Assembly (NCBI GenBank): GCA_944739405.2
Contig: OX123197.2
Coordinates: 56,644,047 to 56,708,046, forward strand
Length of the DNA stretch: 64,000 bases
Reading direction: 5' to 3'
DNA from: Euclidia mi
Taxonomy: Eukaryota > Arthropoda > Insecta > Lepidoptera > Erebidae
The translations under genes and the position numbers were made by a program. Each line of letters opens with the position of its first letter. The first letter of the stretch is position 1. Below are positions 54,467 through 64,000 of the stretch, one piece after another. The notes under the pieces were generated by a model that did not search any database, was not told the origin of the DNA, and was given only the letters and a program-made list of their open reading frames with translations.

Positions 54467-55493
54467 GCGTGACATGAGTTGCTGTCCGTAATATATAAGA
54501 AAAGTTAAGCAATGCTTGCTCAAGTCACTAATCGGATGTGTGAACGCTTGGGACATCATCATCATCGCGCAACCGTGCTTTGGAAGGTACTATAAGAGGT
54601 ACTATTTCGGTCCTGGTTCTTGTCTCACACACAAGAATCGTTAGGCTATCAGTTATGTTAACTTCGGCATCAGAGATGGTCACACACGCGTAGCAGTAAA
54701 ATAAAAGCATGTTGTCTATCTACAGTGACCTAAATACTTTTTACTGTTTCTACGGGATATATACCACGTACCTTTGTTTTGAGTAACCGATATTTCGGCA
54801 CTGTTGTAAGCGATATGTTCACGGATGTACTGATTTATTTCGGGTGGAAGTATTGCATCCATTGGGTGGATACTTCAACCATAAGGTACGTGGTAACAGG
54901 AAAAAGTATTGATAGTGACCACGAAAGTTTAAATTCCTATATAGTGACCTAAAAACACACACACAGCTTATGAATCATACATTTGGACCACGTGGAATCA
55001 AGCCGGTGTTGACTATGTAACTTTAAGATACCTATTGCGTCATCCACGAAGTTCAAGTTAATGATTATTTACTTCATTAAAGAAAGCCTCATGAGACCCA
55101 GTCACTGTCAATATCCAAACAAAATAATGATTAAACGATTGCGTAACCAACGAATAACAATTCCAGACACAGCTTCCCCGATCAAGAATTCCATTATATT
55201 ATTTGCTATACATACACGCCCTCATTATTTGCGCTTTTCATCTACAAATATTGAGTATCATCGTAGGGCACTCCAGAGGGTAGGAGAGCTCGTACATACA
55301 TCATTAATTATCTGTTCCATGTAACGAAGGTCCGGTATAATGTGGATAATTATACTTCTGTTTATCTTATGTGTACGATTTATATTATGTTTTATAAGAA
55401 AGATAAATTGAGGACGGTTTTCTTGTTACTTGCTTTGAGAATTTACTGTTTGTGTGTTACATAGTATCTTCTTGGGTTTACGCGAATGTTACG
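54467..55493. other. No gene recognised
   Basis: Only short unsupported frames. The phrases CCACGTACCTT (54766) and AAGGTACGTGG (54882) form a small widely spaced inverted pair. Confidence 0.4.
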
Positions 55494-56049
55494 CATTGAA
55501 ATTAAACTACAGTTTACGGATTTTATCGCGTTGTATTGGTTTCACTAAGTTATTACATTTGAAACTAAAGATCTAGAAACTATATTTTTAATTTATAACT
55601 AGCCGACGTTTCGAATTCTTTACAGAATTCATGTTCACGGCAGACTCAGAGTCTGCCGTGAACATTCTCCTATCAATATAATACATTTTCAGGTAGTCTT
55701 TGTCTATAAAATAATGACGTTACAAAGGCATTTAAAAAAAATACATATATACATATATAACTTCACGCCTTTTATCCCCGAAGGGGTAGGCAGAAGTGTA
55801 TTACACACCCACATTTCGCCAGTTATGTTTAGGTCTAAATGTTATAGAGGGCGAGCCTATTGCCATCTACCGGGCACATGTTCACGGCAGACTCAGAGTC
55901 TGCCGTGAACATGAATTCTGTAAAGAATTCGAAACGTCGGCTAGTTATAAATTAAAAATATAGTTTCTAGATCTTTAGTTTCAAATGTAATAACTTAGTG
56001 AAACCAATACTACGCGATAAAATCCGTAAACTGTAGTTTAATTTCAATG
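55494..56049. repeat. 172-bp near-perfect inverted repeat (foldback)
   Basis: Arms 55494-55665 and 55878-56049 match with one mismatch seen and no gaps. Each arm's inner end holds its own hairpin (GTTCACGGCAGACT / AGTCTGCCGTGAAC). The 212-bp spacer carries a SINE 3' fragment. Confidence 0.93.
55755..55876 (-). mobile_element. SINE 3' fragment in the foldback spacer
   Basis: Minus-strand end of the family at 19770-20990 (CCTACCCCTTCGGGGATAAA). It and about 85 bp beside it (from 55668) recur inverted at 58545-58718. Confidence 0.75.
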
Positions 56050-58400
56050 ATTGTGTATTTATTAATATAATTATGTGTACTTGTATTTATGAACACTGAA
56101 TATAAGTGCGTAACTACAAATATATAAAATTCTTATCAGCTTTTATGTCTGGCTTGCAAACTATCTTATAATAGAAGCGGGTCTTAAAAAAGTATGGAAG
56201 TATTGTGTTTTTTAAAGCTCATTACTTTCTTACATCCTTCAATTCGTAAGAAAATTTAATACCACTGACATTATTATCGCTATCTTGGTATATTTTATTT
56301 TGCTTTTTACTTAAATTTAAGCTTTTATTTAAGTTAAATTTTGCGTCATGTTCTGAAATGAATTCGCATTGTAGGGGAAAAAGTGAAGGGGCAAGATTCT
56401 TAACAGCTCGGAATGGATGTGAAGGGAGGTAAAGGATCCTCCGTTTAATCTTGTTAGTTTTGAATCTTGTGTAGTTTTCTTTCTTGCAGTCTTAGGAATC
56501 TAATCATCGTCGTTGTTGCTTTTGCTTTAGTGTACACCACACGCCTACTCTCTTAAAACATAAATTTAAGTAGAGATAGCAGATAAATTATGGATACAGT
56601 GTATTCTTGCCTTCTGTAAAAAGCTGATCAAATCATATCAAAGACGTTTATTTGGTTGAATATGGTATATAGGTCTTAATATAAACAATTAAATATAATA
56701 ATATAATATTTAAAATATACAATCAAACGCCTTTATTGACTAGTTATAAAGAGTCATCTAGAATTCTTGAACTGAATAATACAAAATTTATATGTAAAAT
56801 ATCCTATACTTTTCTCTTAAATTTATTCTTACTTAAAGTTTTATATACATCTGGAAGTTTACTATATAATTTTGGTGCTAAACAAATTTTTTTTTCTCAT
56901 TCGCGTCGTATAAGCTCTGTATGCAGATGTTATCTCTGCGTCTATTTCTCACACCGACATCTGAATGGCTTGGCTGACAACAGCAATTTAGTAAACAAAA
57001 TCCAAAACGGGCAACAGTTGCAAACGAAATTGAGTTTCAAAAGCGCCAACTTGTACCACGGGCAATCACCTTCGAAATCTTGAGAAACTCACAGAACTAA
57101 CGTATGTATGTCGTTCCAAACACGACATCTCTCAGAAATCGTCTGAAGCTCGATTCATCCATGTTTAGTTTATTGTTACCACTCATATACATAAATCTCA
57201 AACAGCTGAAACTTATAATTTAATCCAAACTTAATTCTGTTAACCAATGTACATATTCGGCTAAGAAACTGTTCACAAGAACACGAATTTATAGTAATAC
57301 GGTATGTATATGCAGAATCATTAATATTGTACATCAGACGATTAATAATTACAAAACCTATGCATATTGATGGGTTGGTGTAAATTTAATTGGTATTGTG
57401 TTTGCTGGTAAAATAAGCAAGTTACTTATACTTGCTTATTATAGACGTCGCACAGTTAAATAGACCAAGGCTGTAAGGAGTTAACTATATAGGTAGGTAA
57501 ATAGGTAGGTAGTAAACTATAAGCTGGGCTATAAGTTCACTATATAGTCGCAGCTTAAAGCAGTCGACGTTTCTTCAAGGTGATCGTGTATTACCATGCT
57601 ATTGCTATTCTTTGGCAAGTAAAAACACCTTAATCTTGATTCTTAATTTTCTATCGTATCTATATTTCGAAACTGTCAGCAGTGGATAGTGATTGAAGGA
57701 CTAGGATCAGAAATAATACATTTGTAGTGATAACTGATTTCACGTATGAGACAAAGACGAGGGAAAAAACAGTCGTGCCATCTGACGGAGAACAGTGGAA
57801 CCACGAAGGCGGCTATTGATCTAAGACTCTGAACTTTACATTTTAATACCGCGTGTATTAAAATGTACACGCGCGATTACTACATTCAAAACAGGTCTTA
57901 TAACACTGTGGGGCGATCCGCCAGACACATTTATCTGGTCTGTTCAGAGGTTCTAGATTAAATTAAAAGGAAGACTCCTCGATTGGAGCTGTCGCTTCCA
58001 TGGAAAAGTTTTCCTTTTATTCTATCTTAACTTATTCAATCCGCGAATCTAATAATCCGTATAGAACTAGGATGATAATCTATAGCAACGCTGGTATTGT
58101 AATAGCGAATTATCGTGATGCGTATCACTTGCAATACAGACGGTGCAGCTTACACAATAAAAATGTTTGCAAATGAACTTGTAGTTGAGCTAACATACAA
58201 TGAGGCGGGTCATGCGGCTCTGACCCAGTAAGAGTTTTGACTGTTTTATCAGTGCTGCGATTATAATTGACCATTCTAAAATAAGAATACTCTGTGTTCC
58301 TTTGGGACACATAGGTAGTAGATTAATGATCGTAGAATCCTTACTGAAAACTAGGTGACTGATCAATCGGTTAGGTGAATTATAGGCGGTATTTTTTTTA
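56050..58400. other. Mostly unassigned; weak LINE remnant at 56736-56890
   Basis: On the minus strand near 56890-56800 'CLAPKLYSKLPDVYKTL' resembles the end of a non-LTR RT protein. The rest shows no recognisable gene. Confidence 0.35.
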
Positions 58401-58429
58401 AATTAAGCGACGATAACCCACTGGTGTAC

Positions 58430-58718
58430 GTAACGAACTGCCGAGACGATGGCCTCCCTTTGATCCCCGGGCACACACCTCTGACTTTTCGAAGTTATGT
58501 GTATATTAAAAATTTTAATTATCGCTCGCTTAATAATGTGACATTGAGACCTAAACATAACTGGCGAAATGTGGGTGTGTAATACACTTCTGCCTACCCC
58601 TTCGGGGATAAAAGGCGTGAAGCTATATATGTATATATGTATTTTTTTCAAATGCCTTTGTAACGTCATTATTTTATAGACAAAGACTACCTGAAAATGT
58701 ATTATATTGATAGGAGAA
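58430..58718 (+). mobile_element. SINE fragment plus shared flank, inverted copy of 55668-55870
   Basis: GACCTAAACATAACTGGCGA to CCCCTTCGGGGATAAAAGGC, then 'AAATGCCTTTGTAACGTCAT' and 'TACCTGAAAATGTATTATAT', the same unit found in the foldback spacer. Upstream (58440-58515) is a moth repeat phrase, 'CACACACCTCTGACTTTTCG'. Confidence 0.7.
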
Positions 58719-60589
58719 CTATAATATTGAAGTCTACATTGCACCAAAAACCACTACAAACACCACCTTAATATTAGCAGAAAACATTACTTTAAAAAAG
58801 TACCGCTGCAATAGGTACATTTACCTCGTAACCTAAATTCTGTTTTTTGAAATAAATAACTGTGGTCATCCTCTAGCAAGTAATAAAATAAATGGGATAT
58901 ATAATCAAACTTAAGGCAACTAACAAGCAAGATTATTGTCTAGCCTCTTGGGAGATTTGATGTAGAATCTAATATACCGTGGATGTTATTGGTTGATCGC
59001 AATTACTGTCCGCTATTTGGGTAAATTTAATTTCATTTACATAATATCTACGTCGTTTGCTCAAACTAGGTGATGGATAGTACTATGTCAATATAATAGG
59101 TATGAAGTAATATGATTAGCATAGTATACTATTATGGCTACGTATTGGGAGCTGTGAGATCATTGTGTAGGACGTGGGAAAGCGGCGGTATAATGTAATT
59201 GTTTAGTCAATTAGTACGTACTATTGATGTGTGAATACTTCTTCGACTTCATTAATAAAAAGAAACATTCTTTTTTAATATTTCTTCTTACCAGCCCCTT
59301 TTATTGCATAATACTGAAGAGTCTCAACTTTGTCTTTACTGTCAAAGTGTATGATATTGCTTGGGGGATTTGAAATGTCATGTCGGCGCCTGCGGCTCTG
59401 TGAGCAGTCGTGCCTTGTTCCAGCATTGGACGGTGCTGGCGAAATTATGCATTGAGACTCAAAAGATAAGATTCAAATTTGTTTGACATTACTGCTCTCC
59501 TCACGTTGTTTGCCGCTGCTCTTACTGTTTGAGTGTACACTTAGAACACTTTCAGTGTCGCCTCTATAAATCAACCCCTAATGACGTCCACGTTTTTCGT
59601 CAAGAACAGTTTCAAGTAATCAAATGAAAGCTGTTCTTGAAGGCATACGATATAATATGTTTTTAGGTGTCTACTCTAAGATTTTTGTAACGCAGCGGTT
59701 TCGAAATCAATTGCCCTGTTAATTAATGTAAAAAGCCTTTGCTTTTTTCTTCCATCCCTTAAATACTTTTTAATTTTGCATCTTTTGAACCCCATATAAG
59801 ACTCAGCTCTAGCTTATCACAACGAAGTCTTCAAAACTGAAAAGTTTATAATTTAATAGAAAAACAGGATCTTCCCGTGATCACGACGATGTAACAGGCC
59901 GAAAAATCGGGGCAAATAATACAAGGTTAACGGGACTTGTCAGCAAAAACTTGATTTTCACTCACATGTATGTATCTATACACTGGAAGAAACATTTTAA
60001 TAACAGATTGTTAAAAAAGATATTAACGTGCGAGTAATTACAAATAAATTATAAGCCTAATATTATAAGATTTTCCAGTAGTATTTTTCTCGGAAGATAA
60101 TAATTGGACGGCAATAAACTTAGTGAATTTTTAAATTGAAGTATTACGGGATTTAATAGTTAAACCAGCATAAAATGTATATTTTATTAATATATTATCT
60201 ACCAAATAAGCAAATCAACTTTCGGCTTGGTTGGCGATGAAAAATCGTACTTAAGAGGCGGCAATTCGTTGCAATATAAAAAATATCGTTATGCAACAAA
60301 GTTGTCCTTGCGATGATACCATAAAGTCCATAAGATGTTCTTATAAAGCTCAAAACATAACTCACCGTCAGCCACAGAAGTTGTACAATATAAAATTGTT
60401 TTACCAACTTATTCTATAGACCTAAAATCCTGAGATTTCACAGACGGGTGACTGGGATCATATTCTCATGCTACGAAACATCATGGCTGATTCACCGTGC
60501 AAATTCATGGCTCATAAGAAACACTATAGAAACTTGTTCACAAGCATGATTTTGATACAGTATGTGATTTATTTATGTATAATTTGGCT
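58719..60589. other. No gene recognised
   Basis: Long AT-rich stretch; short frames only, none supported. Confidence 0.4.
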
Positions 60590-60720
60590 AGACAGCGAAA
60601 GCCTAATGGAGGAACCCTAGTTTTCACACGAAAAGTCATTTTGCGCGCTGTGGATTTCGACCGGAGATCTCCTGCGTAGCAGTCCGTCGGTCTCTCCACT
60701 AGCCCTTATAATATTCTGAT
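60590..60720 (-). mobile_element. Possible tRNA-related SINE remnant
   Basis: On the minus strand GGGCTAGTGGAGAGACCGAC, then GGTCGAAATCC (B-box-like). Short and degenerate. Confidence 0.35.
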
Positions 60721-60840
60721 GTTTAGTGTACATGACTGCAAAGATTAATAAAAATCAGTTGAGCAACTTTTGCGTGAAGGGGTTGGAAATATCCATCCAC
60801 CCATCCTCACGTACTTTCACGTAGAATTACTACTCTCATT

Positions 60841-60870
60841 GCATCTCAATTCTTACTAGAATTGAGATGC
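60841..60870. repeat. Perfect 13-bp hairpin
   Basis: GCATCTCAATTCT, loop TACT, exact reverse complement. Confidence 0.85.
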
Positions 60871-60954
60871 TAAAACGGGAATGTTATGGATGTATTAACT
60901 CACTGAGTGAATTTCTGACTCACTGTGCACAGAAACTAAGGCATTTGTTTATCT

Positions 60955-61580
60955 TAATATATAAAATCCTTGCGTTACTGACTGATTGACAGACACGCTA
61001 CAGCCGAAACTATTGGGCGCAGGAAGCTGAAAGTTGGCATGTATGTTCCTTGGGGACCGTAGGGGTGCACTAAGAAGGGATTTCCCGAAATTCCCACGGG
61101 ATCGTCCAAAACGAGTAAATTTAAAAAAATTGCAGGCGTAGCTGCTGGCGTCCTCTAGTCCAAAAACAAAGTGAAACTATAGAACCATCAAAACTTATGC
61201 CACGAATATATTTATAGTTGTTTGAGTACGCAAACCACGTTTTAACAGAATAAAAGATGAATTTTATGCTAAGTAGTTAGAATTCTAGAATTTTCGGCGC
61301 TTATGTTTTGGTTTCAAATATACAGTTAGAAATATTCATGAGGTACTTACTACTTTACTTGCTTATAATAATATTTTCTGGTCATTTGAAAATATGTTTT
61401 CGGTTTTCTGTATGTATAATAATCTTGCGTTACTGACTGAATTGTGTTGATCCATCGTGGTGAGAGGATTTGTCACCTAGACTCTGGGTTACCGAGTGCA
61501 AGGTGAGTGTAGGTGCGTTACTGACTGACTGACAGACAACGCTCAGCCAAAATTATTACGCGAAGGAACCTGAAATTTGA
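60955..61580 (+). repeat. Interspersed repeat, 'CTTGCGTTACTGACTGA' type, multiple partial copies
   Basis: Starts at about 60968, 61424 and 61514 share CGTTACTGACTGA, two of them followed by GACAGACA and a phrase ending CTGAAA(G/T)TT. Unclassified moth repeat. Confidence 0.55.
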
Positions 61581-62169
61581 CCGTCCGAAAGCTTCTGTCT
61601 TGCCCTAATAACTCTTGTCCTAGAATAAGGACTTATCCGAACCATGATCTGGTGTAAATACCAAAACTAGCGCTGTGGTCACCCATCAAAATGGTGACCT
61701 GTGCAAGTAGTGCTTAGCTGCCAATTTATTACAAACGGCAAGTCAAGTTACGCCATGAGCGCTAGACTGTTTTCGCGCAAACCATTGTTTACGGTAAACA
61801 AAATTAACTTCCTTACATTAAATTTACATTTTCACCTCAGCTTAAATAATTTTTCCATCAACATTAACATAAAGATCAAAAGAAAACCTCTTAACGTGTA
61901 TTAATCTTCACGCTCCTGCTTATTAAGCTGCGGCCGCCATCTTGCATATGTAATACCAAATAAGTACGCTAAGTTTGTTCATCGACTTGCTAAAAAGATA
62001 TTAGAAATAATTAAAAAATAATCAGGTGCTTACCATGCGAGTAACGTCCCGACGCTTGCGTTATAGGTATGTAGATTTCATTACTACTTAGTGCAGTAGC
62101 TTGAGACTATGCACTTTTAAATTTGCAGTTGCATAGAATCTCCTTGTCTATTTTACGTAATATCATAGA
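61581..62169. other. No gene recognised
   Basis: Short frames only. Confidence 0.4.
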
Positions 62170-62260
62170 TATAATCGTGAGGCACCTGTATAGCCTAGTG
62201 GAAATACCAACAGATTGCTATGCAGTATGTATTGGTTTCAAACTGACACGCTCAACTGCA
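62170..62260 (+). mobile_element. tRNA-like SINE head, copy 1
   Basis: GAGGCACCTGTATAGCCTAG ... GGTTTCAAACTGA looks like A and B boxes. The same opening recurs at 63929-64000. Confidence 0.45.
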
Positions 62261-63059
62261 TTTTCTAAGTTTTTAATTGTTATATATTGCTAGCTTCATG
62301 CCGTGGCGAGCACGCTAAGTCAAGAGCCCCGTCCTTCATGAAGATATTTAACAGTCGTTACAGGAATCGGTACCCGTAAACTGAAACCGGTATTAACCAT
62401 GCAATATCGCTATCCTTATGGGTTGCAGAGGTCAGGCCACAGCAACGCAACGCCAATATAGTGATGACAAGACAATAAAAAACAACAAGAGACTGTTGGA
62501 AAAGAAGCTTATATTTTTCCATTCATTCTTATAATTGCCTATTGCTTTCAACTTAAAATCAAAAGCCAGCAATAAATAAACATTGAAATAAACCTCTTCA
62601 ACATAATAAACAAAACTCAATAAAACTAGCGAACGGAAACAAATGATATTATAGCAGATCGGAGAAATATAAGCCTCTTAATATTATGTAGGAATAAATA
62701 ACAAAGGAGCAATCTAGCCCCGAAGAGCGATCGGTAAATTATCAAGCGTTCATATTTCTAAGGAAATACGCGCTTGGCCTGTTAGCATATTGCGCTTCTC
62801 TTTATTAGTAATGTTTATATCATCAAAATGTTCAGTTGAGGACATCATGAATGCGTCAGATTATACAGCAAATGTGACTGCAAATGGGACGTTTAAAACA
62901 TGAGAAAGTACGTATTTTATTCTAATAACTTGTCATTAGAAAAGTATACGTAGAATAGAACTGTTTTTTTTAGTATGCTACTCTTTTCTTGTCATTGAGA
63001 CAAAAGAAGAAGAATAATGGTGTGTGTGTAAATTGCTAAAGAAGTATAACTTAATCTGC
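62261..63059. other. No gene recognised
   Basis: Nothing supported beyond short frames. Confidence 0.4.
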
Positions 63060-63345
63060 CTATTGGCAGTCAGTTTGGATCGGCTCGACCGGGGAAGTAC
63101 TAAACTTTCACAGAAAATCGACTTAAAGTAACAGTACCTACCTAAAATGTTGCGTTTCGTTCGGTGAGTGAGAGTGCCGAAGGCTCTATCCAATATTCCT
63201 TCTTCCTCATCCCACTCATTATCCCTTTTCCCAACCACAAAGGGCGGCAACGCACTTGTGACTCCTGTGGTGTTGCTTGTGTCCATGGGCGGCGGTAATT
63301 GCTTACCATCAGGTGATCCGTCTGCTCGTTTTCCGCCTATTACCT
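63060..63345 (+). mobile_element. Moth repeat, longer relative of the RT-inserted copy
   Basis: From TCGGCTCGACCGG through 'TGTTGCGTTTCGTTCGGTGA' and 'GTCCATGGGCGGCGGTAATT' to 'CGTCTGCTCGTTTTCCGCC'. The short frames here (62978-63286 minus, 63168-63407 plus) are repeat shadows. Confidence 0.7.
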
Positions 63346-63928
63346 ACTGTAAAAAAACATGCTACAATCACCTATTTGTTAAGTTTTGTCTCAAATTACC
63401 AGAATGAAAAGCATATGCTCTAGAGAGTAGTTCTAGACGAAATTATCATTAAAGTATATGCAAATAACTAGGGGACATTATTTAGTTGAAAAGATTGCTT
63501 AGAGCCCTCGGATTATCAGTGCCAAAAATACTGTTAAAATCACAATAGAAACAAGTCAGTCATAACTACAGACTCGCTTTTCTTCAAATATAATGTTCAA
63601 GTATAATCAGCTAGTCTAAAAACTAGTCGTAAAATTATACCAAAAACAGAGCTAGGTAATTTTATTAACTTTATCATATACTAGATCCAATTATGGAAAA
63701 GAGTTATTCAATAGAGAAGGAGTCTATTTAGAATCAAATTTCAATTGTAATTTATTCCAAGAATTGGAATAGTAATTTATCCATGTTTGTTATCAAACGC
63801 CTGTTTTTTGAAATACGTTAATCGCTTATTTGAGTAAATTCTTGGATTATTAAGGCAGTTTCTTGAAAGGATAGAATTACAATTTGAATTAAAATGTTGT
63901 GCTGAAGTAAATACTCTGTGATATTACA
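63346..63928. other. No gene recognised
   Basis: AT-rich; nothing supported. Confidence 0.4.
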
Positions 63929-64000
63929 TATAGATATAATCGTGAGGCACCTATATAGCCTAGTGGAGATATCAACAGATTCTGTGCAGTATGTATTGGT
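63929..64000 (+). mobile_element. tRNA-like SINE head, copy 2, cut by window end
   Basis: ATAGATATAATCGTGAGGCA ... TATGTATTGGT matches 62167-62235 with few changes. Confidence 0.5.

Overview
The window looks like intergenic DNA from a lepidopteran insect. It is AT-rich and packed with repeats typical of moths and butterflies: tRNA-derived SINEs, CATCATCATCAGCC repeats and 'ccacgctggcc' repeats. I recognise no host protein-coding gene with confidence; one orphan exon-like stretch sits at 18090-18135. Nearly all coding sequence belongs to mobile elements.

(1) 2105-16840 is a nearly complete Polinton/Maverick (virus-like DNA transposon). It has 69-bp terminal inverted repeats beginning AGTAGTTG, and the 6-bp target duplication GCTATA lies on both sides. 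Most genes run on the minus strand. In order of transcription they are an acidic/basic early protein, protein-primed DNA polymerase B, an FtsK/A32-like packaging ATPase, a conserved Polinton protein, a chromodomain integrase, a phospholipase-A2-domain/basic capsid-associated protein, a cysteine protease, a minor-capsid-like protein, a 48-aa microprotein, a major-capsid-like protein and a terminal conserved protein. One two-exon gene with a TATA box runs the other way at the right end. Three consecutive gene borders in the capsid block overlap as ATGA. The polymerase, the protease and the last gene each carry one frameshift, and the PLA2 gene has one in-frame stop. Integrase, ATPase and the capsid-like genes are open.

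(2) 16847-26722 is a repeat mosaic: SINEs, a MITE with TA target duplication, and several perfect short-loop hairpins.

(3) 26723-42389 is a nested LTR region. A large minus-strand element with 1652-bp LTRs (PBS GGTGCCGTGACC, PPT AGAGGGGGGAA, BEL/Pao-like by PBS only) has no gag-pol of its own. Its internal region instead carries at least eleven tRNA T-arm/B-box-like motifs in one orientation. Into it have inserted a young Gypsy element (31325-36113, deleted pol, 834-bp LTRs with one difference seen) and an intact mariner (36169-37461), which sits inside a 60-bp tandem array. A second copy of the left flank plus one LTR follows, ending as a solo LTR with its own target duplication. This is either an unusual rearrangement or two haplotypes joined in assembly.

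(4) 42604-43092 is a GC-rich island with two paralogous 59-nt hairpins whose stems differ by four compensatory pair changes.

(5) 44027-54247 holds a minus-strand non-LTR retrotransposon broken by a hairpin-rich DNA element and a SINE-like insert. A 4.3-kb part is tandemly duplicated, and its left breakpoint falls exactly at the tip of a 69-bp inverted repeat.

(6) 54248-64000 has more SINE and LINE debris, a 172-bp inverted repeat around a SINE fragment, and long stretches where I see nothing.

Coordinates and identities come from reading by eye. No database search was run, so family names rest on motif recognition.
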